A stretch of 64,000 nucleotides of DNA from Lancefieldella parvula DSM 20469. Lineage in GTDB: Bacteria > Actinomycetota > Coriobacteriia > Coriobacteriales > Atopobiaceae. The position numbers and the translations under genes are program-made. This document shows positions 16,812 through 25,818 of this stretch, one piece after another. The stretch spans positions 1,364,001 to 1,428,000 of the forward strand of contig NC_013203.1 in assembly GCF_000024225.1 (NCBI RefSeq), written 5' to 3'. The notes beneath the pieces are model-generated. The model saw only the letters and a program-made list of their open reading frames with translations, did not search any database and had not been told where the DNA came from. Within the stretch, counting starts at the first letter, position 1, and every line of letters begins with the position of its first letter.

Positions 16812-19085
16812 TTGGAGACATTTGAATTTGTGCTCATCGTTTTGACGTGCGTCGCAGCTTCCTCGGTCATCGACAAGTTTGTCAACGTCTCCATCCCGGT
16901 AATACAGGTGGTCATAGGCCTATTGGTGGCACTCGTTTTACCCAGCGTCCAAGAAGTGCATCTGGAATCTGAGCTCTTTATGCTGGTCTTTATTGCTCCG
17001 CTCCTCTTCAACGAGACGAGAGAAACCAACATCCGTGCGCTTCTCCTCAACTTGAACAGTATTTTGTCATTGGCAATTGCACTAGTGATTGTCAGTGTTC
17101 TCTCGGTCGGCTACGCCCTCCATCTGATGGTTCCCTCAATCCCCCTAGCTGCAGCTTTTGCACTTGCTTCAGCGCTTGGACCAACGGATGCAGCCACCGT
17201 TACCGCACTTAAATCAAACATTCATCTAACCCATCGCCAGCAGACGCTTCTCTCCGGAGAATCCCTCATTAACGACGCATCCGGCGTTGTTGCATTTCAA
17301 TTCTCCGTTGCAGCAGCTGTTACGGGTACGTTTTCGCTGATAGACGCAGCGGGATCATTCACGGTGCTTTTTGTAGGCGGCGTGGCAGTGGGAATTGTCA
17401 CAGGCTTTGCTTTCTCTGCCATCAACGCAATGCTTGGCAGATTGGGCTATGAGGACACTGTTGCAAACGTCCTCTACGAAGTACTCACGCCATTTCTTGT
17501 CTATCTTCTTGCCGAAACCTTCCACGTTTCTGGCGTACTGGCCGTTGTAGCAGCGGGCTTGATAATTGCACTTCCTCGCAGACAACATAATAAAGCGATG
17601 GTAGCAAGACAAAAACTGGTATCTGATTCCACATGGAAGGTCATAAGCTTCCTCATCAACGGCACCATCTTTGTCTTCCTGGGAATGCAGCTTCCACTTG
17701 CCGTACTTCCTGGTACTAACGGCGGCCTCAATATCCTGCAAATTCTAGGTATTGTTGCTGCAATTACCCTGTTTATGCATGCCGTCCGCTTTGCATGGCT
17801 CTACGCGCTGGAAACTCACAAGCTCCACAAGGGTGGTCACCTCTGCACTGGTAAAGATAACGAGAAAGACGATGGCGAGAAACCCGTCGAGCAGCTCGCT
17901 GAACTGAATGCTAATCAAAGTGCTGAGCAACCCCTCAACCAGTCCAAAGCCGCGTGTATTCCAAAGCCTATCTCTATCACATCTGCCGAGCTCATTAAAA
18001 ACGTACTGGTCACTACCATTGCGGGTGCAAAAGGCGCGGTAACGTTGTCGATCATCCTCACCTTGCCGCTGGCAACTCAGTCCGGAGCAGCGTTTCCACA
18101 GAGGGATCTGTTAATCACCATTGCCGCCGGCGTTATTCTCGCCACATTGTTCTTGGCAGACAACCTATTACCTGTGTTGTCCAAGTCTCCGGAAGCTGAC
18201 TCTGACCTACCTGAACGCCTCCACAAAGGAGAGATTGCCGTTTTGGAAGCAACTCTTGCCGAACTCAGGAGCATGCTACAGTCAGAAAACCCTATGTCAA
18301 AGTATCTACCTGCGCTTCGTTTGACTATCACGCGTTATACCAACCGCCTGTTTGCTTCTCGTATTACCGCGCCCGACTCAGGCAAACTGATGAAAGAAGT
18401 AATACTTCACGAGACAGAAGTACAGCGGAAATGTCTTGAGGAGCTTCGCAAGCGTCACGTTAAGACCAACAACCCCATTCCATGGGACCAAATTGTCGAT
18501 GATATTACTTCAATTCGCAGGTCAGTTGGTTATTACGGACCTATTGCAAACATTGCTGCAAAGACAAACCACCGCTCACGGTTTGCCGTTGCTCTCCACG
18601 AGCTTAAGCTGTCAGCACAACGCATCATTGATGGCGGTATTAGACATCTAGAGGATGCTGACCAGTCCTACTACCAGGCATGTCTATACGCGCTTGAGAT
18701 GGAATACGCAGGGCTCGACGACCTAGAGCGCATTGCAAACGGCGACGATGAAGAGATGGCGGTCATTGCATCAAACTTGATGATTGACCACGAGTCGGCA
18801 ATTGAGTCCATTTGGAGCCGCATCAATATCAACGATGAGCACGGCTCTAGTACTACTCAAGTTTCTTACCTTCTACCTTACAATCTGAGCTCACATAAGA
18901 TGTCACCGCATTTTAGGCAGCAGATTGCCAATGCTCGCGAGTACGCCGATGATGTGGCAGAAAACGCACTGCGCATTGAGTTGGACCAGATCTCGCGCCT
19001 TCAGTCTGAGGGCGTCATTGACCGCGAAGTTGCCGCCCACCTACGCGAAAACGTCTACTACCTGCAGATGACTTTGAGTGAGTAG
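16812..19085 (+). CDS. CPA1-type Na+/H+ antiporter
   Basis: 757-residue integral membrane antiporter exchanging cytoplasmic Na+ (or K+) for protons. About twelve hydrophobic helices occupy residues 1-450, with conserved ALGPTDAATVTALKS and SGESLINDASGVVAFQF segments typical of NhaP/YjcE-type CPA1 proteins. A hydrophilic loop (about residues 340-385) carries the peptide GEKPVEQ, encoded by a copy of the window-wide repeated motif. The long cytoplasmic C-terminus (about 470-757) is helical and probably regulatory. The start is TTG at 16812 with AAGGAAG upstream; the N-terminus METFEFVLIVLTCVAASSVI supports it. It is followed within 1 bp by the esterase gene. Confidence 0.9.
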   Translation: METFEFVLIVLTCVAASSVIDKFVNVSIPVIQVVIGLLVALVLPSVQEVHLESELFMLVFIAPLLFNETRETNIRALLLNLNSILSLAIALVIVSVLSVGYALHLMVPSIPLAAAFALASALGPTDAATVTALKSNIHLTHRQQTLLSGESLINDASGVVAFQFSVAAAVTGTFSLIDAAGSFTVLFVGGVAVGIVTGFAFSAINAMLGRLGYEDTVANVLYEVLTPFLVYLLAETFHVSGVLAVVAAGLIIALPRRQHNKAMVARQKLVSDSTWKVISFLINGTIFVFLGMQLPLAVLPGTNGGLNILQILGIVAAITLFMHAVRFAWLYALETHKLHKGGHLCTGKDNEKDDGEKPVEQLAELNANQSAEQPLNQSKAACIPKPISITSAELIKNVLVTTIAGAKGAVTLSIILTLPLATQSGAAFPQRDLLITIAAGVILATLFLADNLLPVLSKSPEADSDLPERLHKGEIAVLEATLAELRSMLQSENPMSKYLPALRLTITRYTNRLFASRITAPDSGKLMKEVILHETEVQRKCLEELRKRHVKTNNPIPWDQIVDDITSIRRSVGYYGPIANIAAKTNHRSRFAVALHELKLSAQRIIDGGIRHLEDADQSYYQACLYALEMEYAGLDDLERIANGDDEEMAVIASNLMIDHESAIESIWSRININDEHGSSTTQVSYLLPYNLSSHKMSPHFRQQIANAREYADDVAENALRIELDQISRLQSEGVIDREVAAHLRENVYYLQMTLSE

Positions 19086-19086
19086 T

Positions 19087-19938
19087 ATGAGCTCCACGCC
19101 AGACACACGCCCCGTCACCGATGCGACCACCCATCCCGACATCAATGCGGTCGCGCAATCCGCCAACCCCACGGCGAGAAAAACGACCATCTCCGGATTT
19201 TCCGTCCACACGAAGATGTCCTCTGTAGCTGGCGCTCCTGTTGTTTACCTCTTGGGAAACGTAGCCGACAACTCTTCCGTCCAGGTACCTGAAAGCGTCA
19301 GCCTAGTAACAGTTGGCGTTAACCTGTGGGAACAAAATTTCTCGCCTTGGTGCGCTCCACGCGTTTTTGCCAAGGGACCCAACTTTGGAGATGGCGCACA
19401 GAAAACACTTGATACGCTGATTGACCAAATAATTCCTTGGGCAGAATCGGAGCTTACCGAGCCACCGAAATATAGAGTGCTTGTAGGCTATTCACTCGCG
19501 GGACTGTTTAGTCTCTGGGCTGGTGTGTCGCAGTCCAGCACGTCAAAGCAGGCCGCATGCGGCTGCCAGCCCTGCGCTCCCGCCTCGTTGCAGCTCAGCG
19601 CCACCGCCGCACCGCAGCCCGATGACACCCCCATCATCGCAACCTTCCAGCGCATCGGATCTGTATCGGGATCATTTTGGTTCCCAGGCCTTTTGGACTA
19701 CGTAGACCATCAGCTCAGTGCAAAGGCAGTCGGCCTCACACACGCCTATCTTTCACTGGGAGACCGAGAAGCACGGACTCCCAATCCACAAATAATGCAC
19801 GTACGAGAAAACGCAGAACTTCTCGCCAACAAGTTAGTGAACGCGGGGATAACCTCGACGTTTGAGCTAAACCGTGGAAATCACTTTCAAAATGTTGAGG
19901 GAAGAATGCAAAAAGCTCTGGACTGGCTGCTCAAATAG
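19087..19938 (+). CDS. Alpha/beta-hydrolase, putative esterase
   Basis: 283-residue serine hydrolase. The nucleophile elbow GYSLAG lies near residue 136, and a late His in NRGNHFQNVEGRM is the likely catalytic base. Two features are odd: a proline- and threonine-rich N-terminus, and an alanine/cysteine/proline-rich insert after the nucleophile (about residues 145-178, including CGCQPCAPASLQ). Enzymes of similar layout hydrolyse siderophore or acyl esters, but the substrate cannot be assigned. The ATG lies one base after the antiporter stop; a GTG at 19078 in the same frame is an alternative. Translation is probably coupled to the antiporter. Confidence 0.72.
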   Translation: MSSTPDTRPVTDATTHPDINAVAQSANPTARKTTISGFSVHTKMSSVAGAPVVYLLGNVADNSSVQVPESVSLVTVGVNLWEQNFSPWCAPRVFAKGPNFGDGAQKTLDTLIDQIIPWAESELTEPPKYRVLVGYSLAGLFSLWAGVSQSSTSKQAACGCQPCAPASLQLSATAAPQPDDTPIIATFQRIGSVSGSFWFPGLLDYVDHQLSAKAVGLTHAYLSLGDREARTPNPQIMHVRENAELLANKLVNAGITSTFELNRGNHFQNVEGRMQKALDWLLK

Positions 19939-19976
19939 GGTAAGATTCTTCAGAACGTACATGCCAGAAAGGTCTT

Positions 19977-21338
19977 ATGCCCAACTCAACGCAATTTGAC
20001 AGCAAAACTGAATCGCCCAGCACAACCTCTGGCGAGCAATCTAACTACTTTTTTGCACTCATTCTTTCCTTGATATTTGGCATTTTTGGCGTTCCACAGT
20101 TGTATCTCAAGGGTTGGAAATCAGGGCTTACAAGACTTGTTGTAAATACGACGCTGATTGTTGGCACAATCGTCCTAGCTCAAATATTTGCCTTACCAGC
20201 ATTGCTTTCTTATCTTCTACCAGCAATTCTTTCGTACCCGGTTATCGAGAGCGCTCTAAACCTCATTTACGAAGATGCCAATGCTTCCAAAAAACTCATA
20301 AAAGGCAAGCTCAAGCTCCACAAGCGGTACGCCGGAAAACAAAAAGCCGGAATTGCATTAGCCTCACTGAGTATAGCGCTCTACTTTAGTGCTGCACTGA
20401 CGCAGCCGCTTCCAACTACCGTCTCTACCGCGGGCGTATCAGGTCAACAAGCCACAGTTCAAGCGACCAACGCACCCTCGCAGACAGACTCCGACACGTC
20501 ATCCACAACCTCGCTGGCAAACACAAACGTAACCATCAAGTTTATCGACGTTGGCCAAGGAGAAGCAATTCTCATTGCACTTCCCGAAAAAACCATGCTT
20601 ATCGATGCCGGTCCTACAGGTTCAGGTCCAAAAATTTCTCAGGTGCTCCATGAACTTGGTCGAGAGAAGATTGATTACCTGGTAGCTACCCATCCTGACG
20701 AAGATCACATTGGTGGCATGGCGGACGTCATTTCCAGCACCCAAATCGGAACCATTTACGCACCAAATAAGACAAACAACACGGCAACATACAGAAAGTT
20801 TCTAACCGCTATTCAGAACAATAACCTACAAATAACCCTTGCTGAAGCAGGGACCATCATCGACCAAACCGATGACTACAAGATAGAAATTCTTTGGCCA
20901 GCCAAAGACGCAAATTTTCCCGATACCAATGACTACTCGATAATTATCAAACTAACCATTGGCAACAAGACGTTTCTTTTCACGGGAGATGCACCTACAA
21001 GCGCAATCCTTCAGAGCAATCCAGGCCACATCGACGTGCTCAAGCTCTCCCATCACGGCTCTAGAACAGGTACAAATGAGCAACTGGTCCGCAAGCTATC
21101 GCCCACTTACGCCCTCATTTCTTACGCTTTGGATAACTCCTACGGACACCCCATGAAGTCAGTCTTAAACGCCCTCCACAAACATTCCGTTGAGATTTGG
21201 GGAACGGGAGCTAACGGAACTATTACCATTACCTGCGATGGTACAACCATTGAAATATCTGGCGAGAAGAACGGCACTGTTGTTGCTCCTACCTCACCAG
21301 AAAAATCTGGCACGTCGTCGACATCGAGGACTAAGTAA
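19977..21338 (+). CDS. Membrane-anchored ComEC-like metallo-beta-lactamase-fold hydrolase
   Basis: 453-residue protein. Residues 25-85 hold hydrophobic helices resembling a TM2-type domain (GIFGVPQLYLKGWKSGLTRL). A further helix lies near 125-142, then a Ser/Thr-rich linker. A metallo-beta-lactamase domain from about residue 180 has FIDVGQGEAILI, the metal motif THPDEDHIGG (about 239-248), FTGDAPTSA and LKLSHHGSRTGTNE, all typical of the nuclease-like domain of ComEC. The DNA channel part of ComEC is absent. It overlaps the DUF3006 gene by one base (TAATG), a pairing common in Gram-positives. An extracellular phosphodiesterase or nuclease role is inferred. Confidence 0.83.
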   Translation: MPNSTQFDSKTESPSTTSGEQSNYFFALILSLIFGIFGVPQLYLKGWKSGLTRLVVNTTLIVGTIVLAQIFALPALLSYLLPAILSYPVIESALNLIYEDANASKKLIKGKLKLHKRYAGKQKAGIALASLSIALYFSAALTQPLPTTVSTAGVSGQQATVQATNAPSQTDSDTSSTTSLANTNVTIKFIDVGQGEAILIALPEKTMLIDAGPTGSGPKISQVLHELGREKIDYLVATHPDEDHIGGMADVISSTQIGTIYAPNKTNNTATYRKFLTAIQNNNLQITLAEAGTIIDQTDDYKIEILWPAKDANFPDTNDYSIIIKLTIGNKTFLFTGDAPTSAILQSNPGHIDVLKLSHHGSRTGTNEQLVRKLSPTYALISYALDNSYGHPMKSVLNALHKHSVEIWGTGANGTITITCDGTTIEISGEKNGTVVAPTSPEKSGTSSTSRTK

Positions 21339-21613
21339 TGAAAGCAATCATTGATCGATTTGAAGACAACAACCTTGCCGTGCTTGAGCTAAATGATCAA
21401 TCAGGCAATATGCTTACCATTTCTCGCCACAAGCTTCCAAGTAACGCTTGCCAGGGTGATATTCTTTACTACCAAGACGGTGTGTGGACGATAGCTGAGG
21501 AAGAGACAACCCAACGTCAAAACGATATCGATGAGCTGTTCAACTCCTTGCTTGTGCGCGATGATAACGAAGATGATTCCTACCAAGATGACGCATATTC
21601 AAAGGACGAGTAG
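21338..21613 (+). CDS. DUF3006 domain protein
   Basis: 91-residue protein beginning MKAIIDRFEDNNLAVLELND, the hallmark of DUF3006, with the conserved later segment around GDILYY and RQNDIDELFNSLL and a very acidic tail. Function unknown. It is translationally coupled to the ComEC-like hydrolase (TAATG overlap), and such pairs recur in Firmicutes, suggesting a partner role. A TTCTCGCCA motif lies inside the gene (21421-21429), and another lies 160 bp upstream in the hydrolase gene. The C8 run just after the stop is intergenic. Confidence 0.8.
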   Translation: MKAIIDRFEDNNLAVLELNDQSGNMLTISRHKLPSNACQGDILYYQDGVWTIAEEETTQRQNDIDELFNSLLVRDDNEDDSYQDDAYSKDE

Positions 21614-21671
21614 CCACCCCCCCCACACTCTCCCTCAGCAAAGCACGTAACTCATACCCTAACAACAAAGA

Positions 21672-21707
21672 ACACCCTGCGAGCTCATAACCCACAGGGT
21701 GTCTTTT
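21672..21707. terminator. Bidirectional terminator between convergent genes
   Basis: ACACCCTG and CAGGGTGT form an 8-bp stem; CTTTTG follows on the plus strand and TCTTTGTTG on the minus strand. It sits between the convergent DUF3006 and beta-helix genes. Confidence 0.65.
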
Positions 21708-21748
21708 GTAGCTGTGTCTTTGCGTTACTACACGTTCTTCTCCCTTAA

Positions 21749-23068
21749 TCAGGTTCCCGTGAGTGCCGTACCTTTTACATACAGTGTGTGACCGTTAGCA
21801 ATAACGTTTGCTGCAGTACCATTGAACTCGGTGACATAGCTATCTGCTGTCAAAGTCCAAGTACTGTTGTTATCCAGTGTTACCGCAACAGTACCAACTT
21901 CAGTGGAAACAGTCTGGTTAGTGGCGTTGACGATGTTGCCGTTAACGTAACCCTCAAACGTGGTTCCTTCGGTAAGGTTCAGAGCAAGTGTGGAGTTGTT
22001 GCCAACAAGCACCGCTCCCACCAGATCCTGCGCTTTAGCGTTAAAGGTTGCCTTATTATTACCGCCATTCCAACCGTCATCACAGACAGAGATAAGAATG
22101 TTAGCAGCGTCTTCGTTAGTTAACTTGACGCCATTGAGCTCAATGTCAGCGTTAGTGTTAGTAACGTGGAACATGTGACCGTTCTTGCTGGTGAGGGAAC
22201 CACCAGTCATAGCAAAGGTGGAATTACCTGTTGCTGCATCTCCGGACATGGACTGGTAAATCATGATGGTGTCCATGAAGGTTGCGTTGCCATTGCACTT
22301 GGTGTTGTTTGCCGTAAGGTCGCAATCGGTAAGCTCAATGGAGTTCAAGCCCTCAATACAAACGCCCTCGGAAAGGTTAGAAACAAGTGTGGCGTTAGCA
22401 ACGTGGATCTCTGCCGTGGAGTAGATGGCTGGCGAACCTAGACCATTGGAGGTATAGGTACCACCGTCTACGTAAACTGTTCCGCCGCCCCTATCGGTAC
22501 GAATAGCTGCAGAAGACTGACCGTTTGTGGTAACCGTGAGGTTGTAGGCATTGGTGGTGCCGCCACCGGTTGTCATGGTGCCACCCGCGCCGTCGCCAGT
22601 TGTAGTGATGGTGGTGTCCTTGATAATAACCTTGGTGCCATCACCGTCACCGCCGTTCTGACCGCCGTTGCCTCCGTAGCTAAAAATGCCGTTGGCACCC
22701 TTTGCATCTGAAGTAACAGTGAGGTTAGTCAGCGTAGTGGTTGAACCTCCCTCAACAAGTACTGCAGCGTTCTGACCGTAGAAGTTACAGTTATCTCCGC
22801 CGTCGGAATCTCCTGTCTTAGTAACCGTGGAATTGGTAATGGTTACATCGTCGGTAGTATTGACCAGGATGGTATTCTCATCAGCAGTAGTGCTGTTTAC
22901 TGCATAGCCATCCAGGGTCTGAGCGGCGGTAATCCGAAGTGCTTCTGAAGCCTTCTTGGTGTCTTCAGTTGTGTTATTAGCGGTTGCTTTTGCGGTTTTG
23001 CAACCAGCAAGTCCGAATGCCATCAAAACTGGAAGACCGGCTACTACATCTCTTCTTGTGTACTGCAT
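21749..23068 (-). CDS. Tat-type lipoprotein with beta-helix repeats
   Basis: 439-residue surface lipoprotein. The start at 23068 is chosen because AAGGAGG stands before it; it gives MQYTRRDVVAGLPVLMAFGL followed by AGCK, a twin-arginine signal with a lipobox Cys. The mature protein is almost free of charge clusters and rich in Thr, Asn, Gly and Ser, with recurrent short strands (ITNSTVTKTGD, TTLTNLTVTSD, KVIIKDTTITTTGDG) typical of right-handed parallel beta-helix proteins with polymorphic repeats. Glycine-rich turns (GGNGGQNGGDGDG) may bind calcium. It is divided from the downstream sensor kinase only by a terminator region and may be its target. Substrate unknown. Confidence 0.75.
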   Translation of the reverse strand: MQYTRRDVVAGLPVLMAFGLAGCKTAKATANNTTEDTKKASEALRITAAQTLDGYAVNSTTADENTILVNTTDDVTITNSTVTKTGDSDGGDNCNFYGQNAAVLVEGGSTTTLTNLTVTSDAKGANGIFSYGGNGGQNGGDGDGTKVIIKDTTITTTGDGAGGTMTTGGGTTNAYNLTVTTNGQSSAAIRTDRGGGTVYVDGGTYTSNGLGSPAIYSTAEIHVANATLVSNLSEGVCIEGLNSIELTDCDLTANNTKCNGNATFMDTIMIYQSMSGDAATGNSTFAMTGGSLTSKNGHMFHVTNTNADIELNGVKLTNEDAANILISVCDDGWNGGNNKATFNAKAQDLVGAVLVGNNSTLALNLTEGTTFEGYVNGNIVNATNQTVSTEVGTVAVTLDNNSTWTLTADSYVTEFNGTAANVIANGHTLYVKGTALTGT

Positions 23069-23281
23069 AATGTGCGCCTCCTTGCACTTATTTGGTGTAT
23101 GCAATGAAGTGATTTTTTACTCCCTTGCATCTGATGAGGACATAGTAGGAGGCAAAGATTGAACAAAGATTGAATTCTCAAAGTTTTTTTAGAAATTTTT
23201 GGAGAGTTAGCAAAATCCCAGTTCAAACGTAAAATATGCTAAAATCGCATATTTTGATTTATAGGCTTTTACCTGCATAAA

Positions 23282-23312
23282 TAAAAAAGACGTCTTAACG
23301 AGAAAGACGTCT
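23282..23312 (-). terminator. Terminator of the two-component operon
   Basis: Two AGACGTCT palindromic half-stems (23288-23295 and 23305-23312) pair, followed on the minus strand by TTTTTTAT. Confidence 0.8.
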
Positions 23313-23366
23313 ATATAAAACAGTTTTATTGAATTAAAGATTGAATATTGAATTTCTACCTACGCG

Positions 23367-24671
23367 TTATTTGCCCTTAATAGGAAGCTGAACAGTAAAA
23401 GTAATCTGACCCTCTGAATAGCCTACATTAATAGTTCCACCATGCTTTTGAACCACAGCTTGTGCAATCGAAAGACCTAGTCCATAGTGATTATCCTCAC
23501 TATTTCGTACATCATCAACGCGATAAAAACGATCAAACAGATGCTCAAGCTTTTCTTGAGAAATCTCTTCCGCGTCATTACTAACACTTAAGATGGCGCT
23601 ATGACCTTGTTTCTTAAGATTTAACTCAATCTGAGTACCCGTTGTGTGCCTCAGGGCGTTATCAAGCAGCACAGAAATAACCTGCGTAAGCTGATTCTGA
23701 TTGCCTGTAAGAACAATCCCCTCTTCAATGTTGCTTTGAAGCACCTTGCCATTCTCAAACGCAAACGTCTCAAAGACCAGTGATTCTCCAGTAACCACAT
23801 GAGAGAAGTCCAGCTTTTCCATAGGCACTTCTCTATTCTCCGCACTAGAAAAATCTAACAGCTGTTTTACTAGCTTTCCCATACGATTGCTCTCGTATTG
23901 AATGTTGGAGAGCCATTCGTTGTGACTAAGTTCTCTGGATAGAATCTCTGCATTGGCGTCAATAACCGCAATAGGGGTCTTGAGCTCGTGACTTGCGTCG
24001 GATAAGAACTGCTTCTGCTTTTTATCACTCTCTTCAAGTGGACGAATAATGCGCTTTGCCAGAAACACAGAAATAAAGAACATACCTACCAGCGATACGC
24101 CTCCTACAAGCAGAGCGTTTCGCATCATGGTCTGAAGACCGGCTTCAGAAACGGTGTTATCCATAAACGCCACAAGCGTATAGCCATCTTTTTTCATAAC
24201 CACGTAAGAAAGATTGCCTGTTCTACCAGAAGGATTTCCTTCGTTCAAAATCTGACGAGCAAACTCAGTAAGGTTTTCATCAGAGCTAACGGTTTTCTCG
24301 CCATTAAAGACTGAAAGTACGGAGCCGTCTACAGAAAACGATACTGAGTAAAACGTTGAGAGCTCGTAAGCAGATCTCTGACCTGGCGGTTGATTGTCAG
24401 ATTTGTTTGACAGCTGAGCGTCAGGTTTGACCAGTGGCTGCTGCGGACTCTGATCTTCGGAGCTTGTCTGTCCCTCGGAGCTACCCTGCCCCTCAGAACT
24501 ACCCTGACCCTCTGGGCCACTCTGTCCCTCAGAGCTACCTTTTTCCTTCTCAAGCGAATACTGACTGGCGTAGCGGTTGAGCACGTCCATGTTCTTCTGT
24601 CTGATCTCCTGAGTGCTAGCAAACATGATGACCGACAGCGTCACCGTGAACAGCAGAACAAGCGACACCAT
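23367..24671 (-). CDS. Sensor histidine kinase
   Basis: 434 residues from the ATG at 24671. An N-terminal helix, an extracytoplasmic region (about 25-185), a second helix (about 188-208), an H-box FLSDASHELKTPIAVI (His near 226), and an ATPase domain with GLGLSIAQAVVQKHGG. It phosphorylates the response regulator encoded 40 bp upstream. The sensor region contains a glycine-, serine- and glutamine-rich repeat (GSSEGQ units, about residues 46-70). The in-frame codons between the regulator stop and this ATG encode a basic stretch (LFRQSRRKIILSI), which is what normally precedes the first helix, so translation may begin at a non-ATG codon (CTG 24710 or ATT 24716). The signal is unknown. Confidence 0.88.
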   Translation of the reverse strand: MVSLVLLFTVTLSVIMFASTQEIRQKNMDVLNRYASQYSLEKEKGSSEGQSGPEGQGSSEGQGSSEGQTSSEDQSPQQPLVKPDAQLSNKSDNQPPGQRSAYELSTFYSVSFSVDGSVLSVFNGEKTVSSDENLTEFARQILNEGNPSGRTGNLSYVVMKKDGYTLVAFMDNTVSEAGLQTMMRNALLVGGVSLVGMFFISVFLAKRIIRPLEESDKKQKQFLSDASHELKTPIAVIDANAEILSRELSHNEWLSNIQYESNRMGKLVKQLLDFSSAENREVPMEKLDFSHVVTGESLVFETFAFENGKVLQSNIEEGIVLTGNQNQLTQVISVLLDNALRHTTGTQIELNLKKQGHSAILSVSNDAEEISQEKLEHLFDRFYRVDDVRNSEDNHYGLGLSIAQAVVQKHGGTINVGYSEGQITFTVQLPIKGK

Positions 24672-24711
24672 AATGGAGAGGATAATTTTTCTTCTGGATT
24701 GCCTAAACAGT

Positions 24712-25386
24712 TTAATCCCTCAATTCATATCCCAAGCCGCGAACTGCTTTAATCTCTACCGTAGAACCGATAAATGCCAGTTTTTTACGGGTAAATGACA
24801 TGTACACCTCAACGTTGTTGTACTCGGCGTCGCTTTCAAATCCCCAAATCTTAATGGCAAGCTGATCACGCGTCATAATGCGACCATGATTGCCAATCAT
24901 ATACTCAAGAATGCGCAACTCTTTCTCGCTTAGACGCACACTCTGGCCAGAAGTCTCACAGGTCAACGTTGCGGTTGTGGAATCAAGCGAGAGGTCGCCA
25001 AAACACAGGACATTCTCTTGAAAGCTAGAACTCCTTCTTCCTAGCGCACGTAAACGAGCTAAGAGTTCTGCCGTCTGGAAAGGCTTGGTTAGATAGTCGT
25101 CAGCGCCGTTATCCAGGCCCTCGACCTTATCGTCTAGCTGGCTTTTTGCCGTCAGCATTAAAATAGGAATGGTAATTCCCTTACTACGTGCCTTTCTGGA
25201 AACCTCAAACCCACTCATCTTAGGCATCATAACATCCAGGATTGCAATGTCATACATATTACTTTCTAGGGCGAGAAGGGCAGACGCGCCGTCAGTCATA
25301 TGATCAACGTCGTATTTTTCTTGCTTCAAGAGAGCCACAATAGCTGCAGCCATTCTCTTCTCATCTTCAGCTAGAAGCACTCGCAT
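24712..25386 (-). CDS. OmpR-family response regulator
   Basis: 224-residue response regulator. The receiver domain carries the acidic pair E7/D8, the phosphoacceptor D51 (AILDVMMPKMSG) and K101 (LTKPF). The winged-helix output domain occupies about 130-224 (LSEKELRILEYMIGNHGRIM, then VRGLGYELRD). It is the first gene of a two-gene operon with the sensor kinase. The adjacent beta-helix lipoprotein gene is a candidate target, which is inference from position only. Confidence 0.92.
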   Translation of the reverse strand: MRVLLAEDEKRMAAAIVALLKQEKYDVDHMTDGASALLALESNMYDIAILDVMMPKMSGFEVSRKARSKGITIPILMLTAKSQLDDKVEGLDNGADDYLTKPFQTAELLARLRALGRRSSSFQENVLCFGDLSLDSTTATLTCETSGQSVRLSEKELRILEYMIGNHGRIMTRDQLAIKIWGFESDAEYNNVEVYMSFTRKKLAFIGSTVEIKAVRGLGYELRD

Positions 25387-25818
25387 CGTTTGCCCTATCG
25401 ACTCAAGCCATTTTACATTTCACTAAAAGAATAATCGCCTTTTACCGCCAACCCCGGCACCGCACGAGAAGCACCGCATTCCTACCGTACTCCTTCTTGT
25501 ACCCCTCAATCATATTGCCAAATCCTCTGCAAGCCTTCTTGTAATGCCAGAATATGAATAGTACATAATCAAGAGGTTTATATAAGAATCTCTACCATCA
25601 GTCGAGAAGAACGTGCCGTTGCAGCATTACGTCGAATTATTTGCCTCAAGTATAGTTGATGGGATTGCGCAGCCGACCGGTTTCTCACAGCAAACATATG
25701 CTACAGTGAAACAAAAGCACCCTCGCTATCACAATTTATGGGATGACCGGGGTGCTTTTTGCTGGTATGCTTCTGCGATAAAATCACTATAAGTTGACAT
25801 ACACAAAAGGGACAACCA
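25387..25818. other. Intergenic region with motif copies and hairpin repeat
   Basis: No gene is seen in this 432-bp gap. It holds CGAGAAGAACGTGC (from about 25612), a CCGGTTTCTCAC variant (about 25678), and hairpin repeat copy A (25696-25760). Confidence 0.6.
25696..25760 (+). repeat. Hairpin repeat copy A, left flank of orphan gene
   Basis: ATATGCTACAGTGAAACAAA precedes a stem AAAAGCACCC / GGGTGCTTTT with a loop of about 28 nt and a T tail. It is a direct repeat of 26213-26276, with matching upstream segment, stem, loop size and tail. Either copy could terminate transcription. Confidence 0.75.

Noticed and set aside
21617-21624. C8 tract as a phase-variation switch
   Set aside because: It lies just after the DUF3006 stop, before a terminator, and can alter neither a reading frame nor a promoter spacing.
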